From Massariosphaeria phaeospora (Eukaryota > Ascomycota > Dothideomycetes > Pleosporales), in the NCBI GenBank assembly GCA_011032825.1, contig JAADJZ010000007.1, positions 1,706,768 to 1,770,767 of the forward strand: a stretch of DNA of 64,000 nt, given 5' to 3'. Position 1 is the first letter of the stretch; every line of letters begins with the position of its first letter. Under the pieces are notes generated by a model that saw only the letters and a program-made list of their open reading frames with translations, did no database searches and was not told the DNA's origin. Below, in pieces: positions 34,578 to 45,991 of the stretch. Made by a program: the position numbers and the translations under genes.

Positions 34578-36425
34578 ACGTAAAGCACTAGCGAACCCGC
34601 TACACTAGTGAACTCGCTAAAATTTCTTGGCACTACTGCCTCTTCTATCAACGCGATATAGCTTAATTAACTAACGCGTTATTACACTAACACAAAGAGA
34701 AACTTTAGCTTGCTTTTAAAGCTTATAATTCTAGCTAATTCTAAAGCTATCAAGCTGCTGCTATTGCTTTTAACGTTAAACACTAGACTTTTAACAAACG
34801 CGCTAGAAGAATTTTATTTTAAGCTTAAACACAACTTACATTTTCAAAGCTTACTGCAACTAAAAAGCAAACAATTATCTAATATATTCTCAACTTTGAT
34901 TTGCGAGAATTTGCTTTCCAGCTGTCTAAAGTAAGAAATATGAAAGATAAACTAGTAGCTGCGCAAAGTAGAGAGCTAGTAGGCAAAAACTAGGCTAAAA
35001 AGCTTGTAACGCGTTTAGGCGAGCTTAAAATAGCTTTCAATTAAGCAAAAAACTAGCAGAGAATACAATAGAAAGATTCTAAAGTAATTAGCGCGTAGTT
35101 TAAGCTTGTTGGGAATACTAAAGCTAAGTACGGCATCTATAAGAATAACGTGCACAACTTCAACAAAACTAGCTTTTAAATAAACGTAATTAAGTTTATA
35201 AAAGTTGTTACAAGCTTTTAAAAACGTACTCAACTTAATTTTATCCAGCTAGGCGATTAAGAGTAGGTAATAGTTATCTAAAGCATCTGCGCTGCAAGGT
35301 ACGCAATTTCGCTTTTTATTATCTACAAAAAGCGCGTTTACATTTTAGCGTAGTACAAAAAAAACTTTATACTTAGCAATTAAAAGCTCTTAGTTTCTAA
35401 GAACAGCTAGACAAACAACGCTTTTAGTTTTAAATAGTTAAAGCATTTTAACGCGCATACAAAAGCGCGTTAGGTAGAAGTGTATTAGCTACTTATTCTA
35501 GACAGCTATAAGAGCTACTAATTTTAGAATTTTAAAAACTATTGCTTTAAGAACAAGATTTTTACGCTTTGCATGCTAGCTTATTTATTTTATATTCTCT
35601 AGCTGCTAGATGTAGTTTGCTTTTTGCTGCTAAAGTTAAAGTACTTTTAACGCGTTTGAAACTTAGCGCGCTAGCGTGTTTTCTATATTAACAAAAAAAG
35701 CTTTCTGCTAGCTTTTAGAAACGCGTTTTTTAAAGTGTTTACAACAAAGAACTGCAAAAAAGCTTTTAAAGCTTTAAAACTAGTTTTTGTTAACGCGCAA
35801 GTAGTTTTTAATTGTCTTAAAGTACAGCTGCGTACTTTGCTACTACCTTTCGTACTAAAAACGCTATAGTAGTTAAAAACTCTAAGCAATACACTTAAAT
35901 TTAGATCGCAATTAAAGCTAGTACGCGATTTTATTACTAGATTGCTTACTTTAGCGCAGAGTAGCTTTTTTTAGCTTGTAAAAGAAGCTAAATTACTGCT
36001 GCATTAGAACGCGCTTAAAGACTACCGTATTAAAAAGCTTAAAAATCAATTAGCAGAGATAACTAAGCAGAAATTGCGCAAACGAAAGCAAATTTAAATA
36101 GGTAGTACAATAGAGTATAGTAATAGATTAGCGCAAGTAGCTGCTAAAGCGTCTACAGCGCTTTAGCTATCAAAAAAAGCGCGTAGTAAAAAGAGTTAAG
36201 AAAAAGCACAACTAGCTCTACGGCGCTGTAAAAACTGTAGTAATACAAAGTACAATGCTCAAACTTGCTAAAAGAATTTAAAAGCAATTTCTAAATCTAA
36301 GGCTAGCACGACGTACGCAGGTTTCTTGTTTAATAGCAATTAATTAATGTTCTTTGAGATAAGTTGGTTGTGCTAAGAAATTTTAGCGAGTTTACTAGTG
36401 TAGCGAGTTTGCTAGTGCTTTACGT
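34578..36425 (+). mobile_element. Fot1/pogo-like DNA transposon A, RIP-inactivated
   Basis: The terminal inverted repeats begin ACGTAAAGCACTAGCGAAC and end with the complement, flanked by TA (34576-34577 and 36426-36427). The length of 1848 bp is normal for Fot1. Plus-strand remnants of the transposase are readable between stops: NVHNFNKTSF (first catalytic Asp now Asn, by RIP), LLILDSYKSY (second Asp region), LLDVVCF (third Asp region), and a C-terminal CKNC...NAQTC zinc-knuckle remnant at about 36230-36270. Many TAA/TAG stops make it dead. A minus-strand frame at 35015-35233 is a shadow. Confidence 0.85.
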
Positions 36426-36427
36426 TA

Positions 36428-38397
36428 ACGTAAAGCACTACTAAGTAACTCAAACTACCGAGTAACTCAAACTACTAAGTAACTCAAAATTGCTTGGCAC
36501 AACGAACTTATCTCAAAGAATATTAAATTAATTGCTATTAAACAAAGAACCTGCGTACGTCGTGCTAGCTCTAAATTTAAAAGCTTTTTTTGTATTCTTT
36601 TAGCAAGTTTAAGCATTGTGCTTTGTATTACTACAATTTTTACAGCGCTGTAAAGCTAGTTGTGCTTTTTTTTAACTTCTTTTACTACGCATTTTCTTTA
36701 ATAGCTAAAGCGCTGTAAACGCTTTAGTAGCTACTTACGCTAATTTGTTACTATACTCTATTGTACTACTTGTCTAAATTCGCTTTTGTTTTTGTAATTT
36801 TCTTTTTTTTGCTTTTTCAATAGTTTTTTTAAAGCTAGAAATTTGATTGCGCATTAGCTTAACTTAATAGGTGTAATAAGCTAGAAGCTTAATAAAAAGT
36901 CTTAGTCGTAGAACTTTAGTAGCTATTAACGCTGTACGTAACAGCTTCGACGATACCTAAAAAAGCTTCGCTAGTTTCTAGTTAACGAAAGCTTTGCAGT
37001 ATTAAGTTTTTATATAGCTTTCAAAAGCGCTTTGCAAGTACTTTGAAAGCTAACTAACTATAAAGTATATAGAGCTTTTCTATCCGCGCTGTAGATAAAC
37101 GCTATTGAATTTATTATATTTTTTATCTAGAACCTACTATCTTTGGCGATTCTCTTTTAATAAGCTATTTAGTAAAACTTTTTAATAAGCTAGTTAACTT
37201 TATCTTTTAAAGACAATAGAAAGAAACTAAGCTTAGTAGTAATAAGCTTTAATTGCAATCTAAATTTAAGCGTATTGCTTGAAGTTTTTAACTACTACAG
37301 CGTTTCTAGTGCGAGAAGTAGTAGCAAAGTACATAGTTGTACTTTAAAACAATTAAAAACTACTTACGCATTAATAAAAACTAGTTTTAAAACTTTAAAA
37401 GCTTTTTTGTAGTTCTTTGTTGTAAACACTTTAAAAAACGCGTTTTTAAAAGCTAGCAGAAAGCTTTTTTTGTTAATATAAAAAACGCGCTAGCGCGCTA
37501 AGTTTTAAACGCGTTAAAAGTACTTTAGCTTTAGCAGCAAAAAGTAAACTACATTTAAAAGCTAGAGAATATAGAATAAATAAGCTAGCATGCAAAGCGT
37601 AAAAATCTTGTTTTCAAAGTAATAGTTTTTGAAATTCTAAAATTAGTAGCTTTTATAGCTGTTTAAAATAAGTAGCTAATATACTTCTACTTAACGCGCT
37701 TTTGTATGCACATTAAAATGCTTTAACTATTTAAAACTAAAAGCGTTGTTTGTCTAGCTGTTTTTAAAAACTAAAAGCTTTTAATTGCTAAGTATAAAGT
37801 TTTTCTTGTACTACGCTAAAATATAAACGCGCTTTTTGTAGATAATAAAAGCGAAATTGCATACTTTGCAGCGCAAATGCTTTAGATAACTATTACCTAC
37901 TCTTAATTGCCTAGATAGATTAAATTAGATTGAGTACGTTTTTAAAAGCTTGTAACAACTTTTATAAACTTAATTACGCTTATTTAGAAACTAGTTTTAT
38001 TAAAGTTGTGCACGTTATTCTTGTAGATGCTGTACTTAGTTTTAGTATCTCTAACAAGCTTAAACTACGCGCTAATTACTTTAAAAAATTTTTATTGTAT
38101 TTTCTACTAGTTCTTCGCTTAATTGAAAGCTATTTTAAGCTCGCTTAAACGCGATACAAATCTTGTAGCTTATTTTTTGCTTACTAGCTTTTTACTTTGC
38201 GCAGCTATTAGTTTATTTCTTATATCTTTTACTTTAGACAGCCGAAAAGCAAATTCTTGCAAATTAAAGTTAAGAATATATTAAACAATTGTTTGCTCTT
38301 TAGTTGTAGTAAGCTTCTAGCAATTAAGTTGTGTTTAAAGTTAAAATGCAATTCTGTTAAGCTAATTAAAGAGTTTTTGGTAATTAACGTTAAACAA
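36428..38397 (-). mobile_element. Fot1/pogo-like DNA transposon B, inverted copy related to A, truncated
   Basis: Starts with ACGTAAAGCACTAC next to the same TA that ends element A, and reads as an inverted copy of A for most of its length: the 72-codon frame at 37930-38148 mirrors that at 35015-35233. Its terminal repeat differs from A: AGTAACTCAAA occurs three times at 36431-36487. It is about 300 bp longer than the matching part of A because of extra sequence near 36830-37215. It is cut off at about 38397, where a different repeat begins. Full of stops; not functional. Confidence 0.8.
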
Positions 38398-38402
38398 TGC
38401 TA

Positions 38403-39065
38403 GAGTAGTAAATAGGTATAAGTTAAGTTAAATTTGAGTTAGCTTACGTAAAACTCTAGTACTAACTCAACTTATACCTACGCTAAAACTAAATTAGAGT
38501 AGTAAATAAGTATAAGTTAAGTTAAAGTTAAGTTAGCTTACGTAAGACTCTAGTGCTAACTTAACTTATACCTACGCTAAAACGTTTTAGCGTAGGTATA
38601 AGTTAAGTTAGCACAAACCTCTACAATTTTATATTTTAATATATTTTCTTTTTATAATTATAACAGCTAGTTATAATAGATTTATTAACCTAAAGGTAGT
38701 ACCTATAACTTAACTTTAACCTACGCTTTGATTACTCTAACTTAACTTTAACTCTAGGTTTGTGCAACTTTAACTTAACTTATACTTAATAATAAATACT
38801 TTCTACCTATTCGCTAGCGTAAACTAAATAGCGTAGGTTAAAGTTAAGTTAGCACAGATTTCTACAATTCTATATTTTAATATATTTTCTTTTTATAATT
38901 ATAACAGCTAGTTATAATAAGTTTATTAACCTAAAAGTAGTACCTATAACTTAACTTTAACCTACGCTTTAATTACTCTAACTTAACTTTAACTTTAAGT
39001 TTATGCAACTTTAACTCAACTTATACCTAACAATAAGTACCTTCTATTTATTCGCTAGCGTAAAC
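38403..39065. repeat. Cluster of palindromic GGTATAAGTTAAGTT-type repeats
   Basis: Several units start or end with GTATAAGTTAAGTTA or its complement (38417, 38509, 38597, 38745-38790, 38980-39030). Two longer units share a core with ATATTTTCTTTTTATAATTATAACAGCTAG and end in TTCGCTAGCGTAAAC. The cluster looks like tandem or nested MITE-like elements. A further copy, split by a transposon, lies at 42927-45133. Confidence 0.75.
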
Positions 39066-42000
39066 AATGTAGTAGCGCGTTGTAGACTTTAAAATTAGCT
39101 AGCTTTATAAGCTTAGATTGCGATATTAATTCTACTTTTTTATTTAGTAAGTATTGCGTTGCTTAGTTAAAGCATCGTAGGCTAATAATAGAGTTAGTAG
39201 TGCTAAGAAAAAGTAGCTAGCTTAGTAATCTTGCTAGCTTAGTAATCTAATACGTTATAAATTCTTAATTAAAGTAAAACGTAAGTTGCTTTTTTAATAC
39301 AAGAAGTTTATTTTTTAACATGTTGTAAAGTAGTTTGTATAGAACTTTCAATTCTACTTTGTTTTTTTTAATTAGCTTAATAGTGTAGTTTATTTTTTTC
39401 TAGTAAAAAAACAGTTTGTTAGCTTTTGCTTAAAAAAAAGCTGTATATTAGTTTTGCATCTAGTTTAATAAAGTATTTCTTAAGTTAATCGCAATTTTTA
39501 GTGCTAAAGCTTTCTAGGTGTTCGCTATAAAAGCTACAAAAACTCGTATTATTAACTTTTTTTATTTTGCATTTTGTATAAAGTAGCCAAACGCTGCTGC
39601 AAACACTTAAAAAAGTTTAGATTTAAAAAAAAGCTTTTTGCTTTTCTAGCTTTTAATCTAGATTTTTACGAAGTGCATAAAAATAGATTTCTTCGCAAAA
39701 GCAATAGTAATGTCGTAGCAATTTATTTATAGCTTACTAAGAATAACGTTGAAACTATTATCGTTTATAACAAAAGCTTATACAATTTCTTTATAGCTAT
39801 TAATGTTTATATTAAAGCAAGCAGCTTTTTAAACTACTACTTAGTAGTTGTTCAAGCTTATAATAGGCTTTTTCTCGATTAGAATACGCTAGAAACGCGC
39901 TTTGTTGCAAAAAAATTCGCTTACAATACTATACGTATTACATTCTAAGTTTAGTAATATAAAAGCGAAAGTATTTTGATTAATAAGTAAGTGTATAGTT
40001 AAAAGTTTTCTATTTAGCTATTTCTAGCGAAACTTATAATACTAATTTAATAATTTCTACGTATTTCTTTTAAACTACTTCTAACTACAATTTCTATTAG
40101 AAGTGTTTAGTTTCTTAAACTTTTTGTTTTAGTAACGTTTTTGATTTGCGAAATTGTAGTAGTAGTAGTAAGTTGTATCGTAGTAAGCTTTGTTGCTTGC
40201 AACAAGTAGTAGTTGTTACTATAGTAGCTAAAAAACGCGTATCTAAAACAAACTTTTTGTTTGTAGCAGTAGTTAATTTTTTTATTTATTTACTAAACTA
40301 CTTGTTTTTTGCTTAAAGTGCGTTTAGTTGTTTTTAAGCAAGCTAGCTAAGTAGTAGTTGTAGTTTTTGTTGTTTATTTTATAGCATTTAGGTTAGCGGC
40401 GGCAAAACTACTTATAGTTGTTAACTAGTTCTAAGTAGCAAGTTTAGCGCAGCGAATTTTTTTGTTAATTAAAATAACTTTTTTTATAACTTCTTAAAAG
40501 CTTGCTTGTTTTTTAAAAATTACAATAGACATTTTTTTCTAGAGGTTTAGGCAAAGGCCGGCTATGTACCTATTCTTAACAACTTAAAAATTAAAAAGTT
40601 TTGTTATTTTTGAATTGTAAGCTAGCTTTATAAATTCCTCGTTATAGTTATTAAAAAAAAACTTTATTTTTATTTTTAAAGTTAGAAGTTAGGTTTGAGT
40701 ATTCTTTGCGTTATTTTAGTTTACAAAGTAAACGTTTAGGTAAGCTTAAAAATTTGCAATAATTCTAGTGCAATTATTCTAGTACCAAGCGAAACTAGTA
40801 ATCGCTGCTTTTTTTTTAACTAATTAAAAATGTAGCTGCATTTAGCTCTAATAGAGTTTCTGTTGTGCGCAATTTTGTTTTTTATTTAAATCTTAAACTA
40901 CGCGTAGTTTGTTTTCTTTTTTTTAAATAGTGCTAGGTTTGGTATCTTGTGTTTTTTCTTAGCGCTAAAAAGTTGTTTGGCGAAGTTGTTAGCAACAAAG
41001 TAGTAAAAAGTAGTAACAAAAGCTAGCGAGCATTGTTATTAAATGCGCGTAACTTTTTATTCTAGCTTGTAAAAGCAAGCTAGTAGAAGTTAGTTAAAGT
41101 TGCTCTAAAAAAAGCACTTGTTAACGGAAGCTTTTAAACTTAACAGTTCGTTTTTAGTTTATTGTAGAACCTAAGGTTTTTGTGTTATTTGTAAAGTCTA
41201 TACTTTCTAAAAAAATTGTAAATCTTTAGTAGTTAAAGCTAGTAAGCTACTACTTATAGTTAAAGCTAGCTTTTTGTACGCAGCCTTTGCTGCGTTAATT
41301 TAAATAGCAATTGTATTATTATTATAACTTTTGTAGGCTATTTGCTTCGCAAGAACAACTTTAATATCTTTCGATAAAGTACTGTTTCTAGCTATTAACA
41401 TTGCTTAGGCTACTAAAGCTTAAATAGCTACGTCGTAGAAGTTCGCTATTGTTGTTAGTTAGTTTTTAAGAACTAGTTCTAAGTGTTGCTGTATAGAATC
41501 TAAAAAGTTTCTAAACTTTTCAAATATTCGTCGTTTTTAAAAGATCTTTCGGTTTTTATTTTAAAAAGTTTAATTAATTTAAATGTAAAAGAATTGCCAA
41601 AGTAAGCAAGCTCTAATGTAGAAAGTAAAGAATTAATACGATTTTATTTATAAAATAAAAGAGCTTTTTATACTTTCTACGCTACGCTAGAATCTATCGA
41701 AGCTTAGCTAAAAGTTAGCAAAGCAATCTCGTGCGAAATTGCTTTAACTAAGGCCTAGCAGCTAAAGTATTCTATTAAGCATTTGCTTATTACAGCTGTC
41801 TACGCTTGTACACTCTACGAAAGTAACAAGCTTGCAATTGTTAGCGTTAAAAATAAAAATCTAGCGCGTATTTCTGCTGTAAACGTACTAGCTACTTGCA
41901 ACTTTAATTTAGTAGCTAGTTTCGTTTATATTGTACGTATCTACTAGCAATATACTTAATTGCTAAATAAAGCTTTTTAGCTTTGTAAACTACTTGCGCA

Positions 42001-42639
42001 GCGCTTTAAGCTTCTATGCAAGCTTTTGCTATACTTTTAATAGCTTTGCTTTAACGAGTTTGTACTTTAAATACTTTTGCAGCTAGCAACGCTTCTAGCA
42101 CTTGCCTAGCAACGCAAGCGCTTTATTTACTTTTAAGTAAAATTTCTTTAAAAGCGCGTACGCTTGTTGCTTAACTATTTCTTTGTGTACTCTATAGCTA
42201 ATCGCGTTAATCGCGTTAAAATAGCGCACAAGCGCAAGGCTTTGCTTTTTAACAATTGCTAATTTTTTTGCGTACAATAATTTTTTTGCGTTAAGAAGTT
42301 TAAGTAAGCGTAGTAAAAGTAATAATATAGTAAGTTGTACGCTGTAGCGTAGAATTTAATGTCTAGCTTAGTATACTTGCAAAAGCGCAACGCGTATTTT
42401 CTAAGCGCAACAACTTTAGCAGCGTATTTTTTAGCTTGCGATAGATTGCAAGGCATAGTTAAAACAATTTTACTAATTTAAAATTTAGTAGTATAGCGTT
42501 GTAGCGAAGATTGATTTATGTAGTAGTTTTTGAATTGCATTAAGAAAATTATTTGCATTAGAGAAATAGGCTCGCGCTACGCGCAAGCAATCTCGCGAGA
42601 TTTTTCAAAGAAACCTTAGGCTCGAGTAGACCAAGCGCG
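39066..42639. other. AT-rich RIP-degraded region, origin not identified
   Basis: About 3.6 kb dense in stops in all frames. No transposon domain could be read with confidence. Two minus-strand frames at 42095-42277 and 42259-42456 together suggest a degraded basic, helix-forming protein starting MPCNLSQAKKYAAKVVALRK, but I do not recognise it. Small CG-bearing islands remain, for example near 40550 and 42570-42600. Confidence 0.5.
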
Positions 42640-43087
42640 TTGTTAGTTTAGCTGTTTTTAAAGACTAAAAGCTTTTAATTGCGTAGTATATTTGCTTTCT
42701 TGTACTACGCTAAAAGGTAAACGCGTTTTTTGTAGATAATAAAAAGCGAGATTGCGTACCTAGCAGCGCAGATGCTCTAGATTAGTGTAACCTACTTGCA
42801 ATTGCCTAGCTAAATAAAATTAAGCTTTGCGCATTTCTTTAAGCTTGTAACAATTTTTATTGTGCTAATTACGCTTATCTAGAAGCTACTTTTGTTAAAG
42901 TTGTACACGTTGTTGTTATATTGTATAAAGTAGTAAATAGGTATAAGTTAAGTTAAAGTTAAGTTAGCTTACGTAAAACTCTAGTGCTAACTCAACTTAT
43001 ATCTACGCTAAAACGTTTTAGCGTAGATATAAGTTAAGTTAGCACAAACTTTTTTAATTTTATATTTTAATATATTTTCTTTTTATA

Positions 43088-44967
43088 ACGTAGATTTCTA
43101 GCGAGTTGCTTACCTAAGCGAGTTGCTTACCTGCGCCAAGCTTTCTACCAACACTTACTTTTTTTTTTCTACTACGCGATAGCTTAACTACACAACGCGC
43201 TACGCGCTTCAAACGAAAGCTAAATATAGCTTGCGATTTAGGCTATCTAACGCAACGCGATACTTTCTTAGCAACGCGCTGCATTAATCTACAACATTCT
43301 TTAAAAAACACTAAGCAATTAGCTTGCTAAAAAACTCTTACAACGCGATTGCACACTTAACTTAATAAAACTTTGTTCAACAAAAAACATAGTAATTAAA
43401 GAGTATGCTATTAACTTTAACGCGCGAAGCTTTCTACTTAGGCCTGCTAAGTTAGAAAATAAAGCTAACTTACTACTCGCAGCGCGAAGCTAGCTACTAG
43501 TTAAAAAAAACTAGGTTACGTCGTTCGTTAGGCGTTACTCTAAGCTTTAGATTAAGTTTAATCAAAAGTACAACTATAAAAAAGCTTTCTGTAAGAATTT
43601 TAAGCTTGTAGCTAACTAGTTTAAGCTTGTAGCAAATATAAAAGCTAAGTACAGCGTAGTAAACGAAAACACTTACAACTTTAATAAAACGGGCTTTATA
43701 ATAGGCTAGATTTTAACAAGTACAGTAATTACTAGCTTAGAGCGTTGAGAACAGCTAAAAATAGTGCAGCAAAGTAATAGAAAGTAAACGACAGTAGTAC
43801 AAAGCGTTAACGCAATAGAGTAAGCTATTCTACTCTTTATTATTTTTTAAAGCAAGAACTACTTCTTTGCCTAGTACGAGAAGAATAGCCTACTTTGCAA
43901 CTAAGTTATCGCAGTTTCTAAAAACGGCTAGACAAACAACGAGCTAGGTTTAGAGTAGTTAAAGCACTTTAACGCTTATACAAAGAAACGTACTATTAGA
44001 ATAGTACGTTTACTTTTTATTAACGGCTATAAAAGCTATAACTCGCTCGCTTTTTAGCAGTACTACAAGAATAACAGCATTATTACTTTTTGCATACTTT
44101 TTTACTCGTTGCACTTTCTACAGCTTTTTAATGTTAGCTGTTTTGCGCCTTTAAAAAGGGCGTACAGCTGCTAAGCTAAAAATCTAATGCGCAACCGAAT
44201 TAACTACATTACTAAACTTAAGTTTCTACTATGCTTTATTAGCGCTTACAACGCTTTTATTACAGAAAGCAATATCTAAAAAAGCTTTCAAAGTGCTAGA
44301 TTAGTTCTATTCGACCTAGAAGCGGTAATTTCGAAGCTTAACGTGCAGCTTTGCACTCTACTATTACCTACCGTAAAGAACAGTTCCTAGCAGTTTCAAA
44401 CTCTAAGCAATACTTTAAAATTTGAGTCGCAATTAACGCTAATTTAAAAGAAAATTTAAAGGCATGTAGATAGCTTTTTTACTTTAATAGTTAATGCTTT
44501 TGCAAAGCTTTCTAAAGGCGCAAAGTATGCAGCAGCTTTTGTGCTGCTACTGCGCAACTAAGTTGCTAAACTTTAAGCTGCTAACGAGGCTTTTTCGCAA
44601 CGAAAATTGCACAAGAGAAAGCGTGTGCAGCAAAAGAGTACTTTTACAGTTAAAAAAAGCGTACGCTTAACAGCCCTTAAGGCGTTTAAAACGCGCAGTA
44701 ATAAAAAAAAAGCGAAAAAAAAGCTTGTAGTAATGCTAGTAATTAGAGCAGCTAGCTTTTAAGACGCTGTAGACGCTGCGGCGAGCTAAAGCACAATAAG
44801 CGCACGTATAGGTTAGATGCAGCAGTTAATTCTAAGTAATTTAAGTTATTTTAACTTATACTAGGTGCTAGAGAGAAAGTAGTAGAAAGAAAAAAGTAAG
44901 TAGTAGAAAGAAAGCTTAGCGCAGGTAAGCAACTTGCCTAGGTAAGCAACTCGCTAGAAATCTACGT
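43088..44967 (+). mobile_element. Fot1/pogo-like DNA transposon D, complete but RIP-inactivated
   Basis: Length 1880 bp. The ends are ACGTAGATTTCTAGCGAGTT and its complement, flanked by TA (43086-43087 and 44968-44969). The terminal repeat contains GCGAGTTGCTTACCT twice. The plus-strand interior holds a ruined transposase (see the pseudogene entry). Confidence 0.9.
43540..44830 (+). pseudogene. Fot1/pogo-type DDE transposase of element D
   Basis: Readable pieces in one main frame are VANIKAKYSVVNENTYNFNK, FINGYKSYNSLAF, NVSCFAPLKRAY and RNRINYITKLKFLLCFISAY. In all three catalytic positions Asp has become Asn (NFNKTGF, INGYKS, FNVSCF), and stops from CAG and TGG are frequent. The end has an RRCRRCGELKHNKRTY zinc-knuckle remnant. 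The CENP-B/DDE type places it in the Tc1/mariner superfamily, Fot1/pogo branch. Not functional. Confidence 0.8.
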
Positions 44968-45133
44968 TAATTATAACAGCTAGTTATAACAAGTTTATTA
45001 ACCTAAAAGTAGTACCTATAACCTAACTTTAACCTACGCTTTAATTACTCTAACTTAACTTTAACTTTAGGTTTATGCGATTCTAACTTAACTTATACCT
45101 AACGATAAGTACTTTCTACTTATTCGCTAGCGT

Positions 45134-45403
45134 AATATTGTGCAGTGCGAAATACTATTTATACTCAAAAATAGCGAAACAAGCTTTGAAAAATTCTCGA
45201 ATTAGCAAGCAATGTTTGCGAGCTATTAAGCAAAGTCTACTAGCGTGTAAACAACTTTATAAAATTATCTAGCTCTATAGAAAAGTAATAGGCAACGAAT
45301 GTTTCGCTAGAAGTAGCGCATTCGAGTTTTCTATTAAGTATAGTAGCTTTTTAACCTTGCGCTATGCTAATTTGAAAGTATAGAAAGTATTTCGCACTGC
45401 ACT
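45134..45403. repeat. Short inverted-repeat element (about 270 bp)
   Basis: GTGCAGTGCGAAATACTATTT at about 45141 is answered by GTATTTCGCACTGCAC at about 45387-45402 on the other strand. A further copy of the same end, GTGCAGTGCGAAATACCGTTT, starts near 45528. This suggests a small MITE family. No coding capacity. Confidence 0.65.
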
Positions 45404-45991
45404 AATAAACGCCGTACTTAGCTTTGGTATTCTCTACTAGCTTAAATACGCGCCAATTATTTCTAGATTCTTTTAGAGTATTCTTTAGCAGTTCTTTGCT
45501 TGATTAAAAGCTATTTTGAGCTTATTAGTGCAGTGCGAAATACCGTTTATACCTAAAAATAGCAATGTTAGCTATAGAAAATTCTCGGCTTATCTAGTAG
45601 CACTTAAATTAGTACTATAGAATATAACAACGCTATTATACCTATACAATCTAAACTATTGCCTTTTATCTCTATTGTTTTGCTTTAATCTAACGACTAG
45701 ATTTAGTATTAAGTTCTAGCTGCTGTAGCAAGCAAGTTGCTTAGCTACGTAAGTTTATTTTTTCTACTTATGCGCTAAATCCAATGTTCGCTAGTTTTAG
45801 TAAACGTTAGCGAAAACTGCTTACGCTATTTAAGCAAAGCGTTAATCTAGTGCTTACAAAAAAATAGAAAGCTTTAAATAAGCAAAGCAAGCAAATTGTA
45901 CGCAATTCGAATAAGCTGCTACTTCGTTGCGCTTCGTTAAGCGAGGTAACTAGCAACGCCTAGTTTAGTTAGTTTAGCTAACTTGCTACTA

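Larger units (their letters stand above)
42927..45133. repeat. GGTATAAGTTAAGTT-type repeat interrupted by transposon D
   Basis: The halves 42927-43087 and 44968-45133 rejoin to the same sequence as the intact units at 38597-39065 when the element at 43088-44967 and one TA are removed. The repaired junction would read CTTTTTATAATTATAAC, exactly as in the intact copies. Confidence 0.85.
42640..45536 (-). mobile_element. Fot1-like relic C, split by later insertions
   Basis: Positions 42640-42926 resemble 37750-38035 of element B, and 45404-45536 resemble the following part of B (38028-38150). Between them lie the repeat at 42927-45133 and a short inverted-repeat element. This is the oldest layer of the nest. 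It keeps no usable frame. Confidence 0.7.

Noticed and set aside
35015..35233. Small protein gene on the minus strand, and its twin at 37930-38148 on the plus strand
   Set aside because: They are antisense shadows of the ruined transposases of elements A and B.
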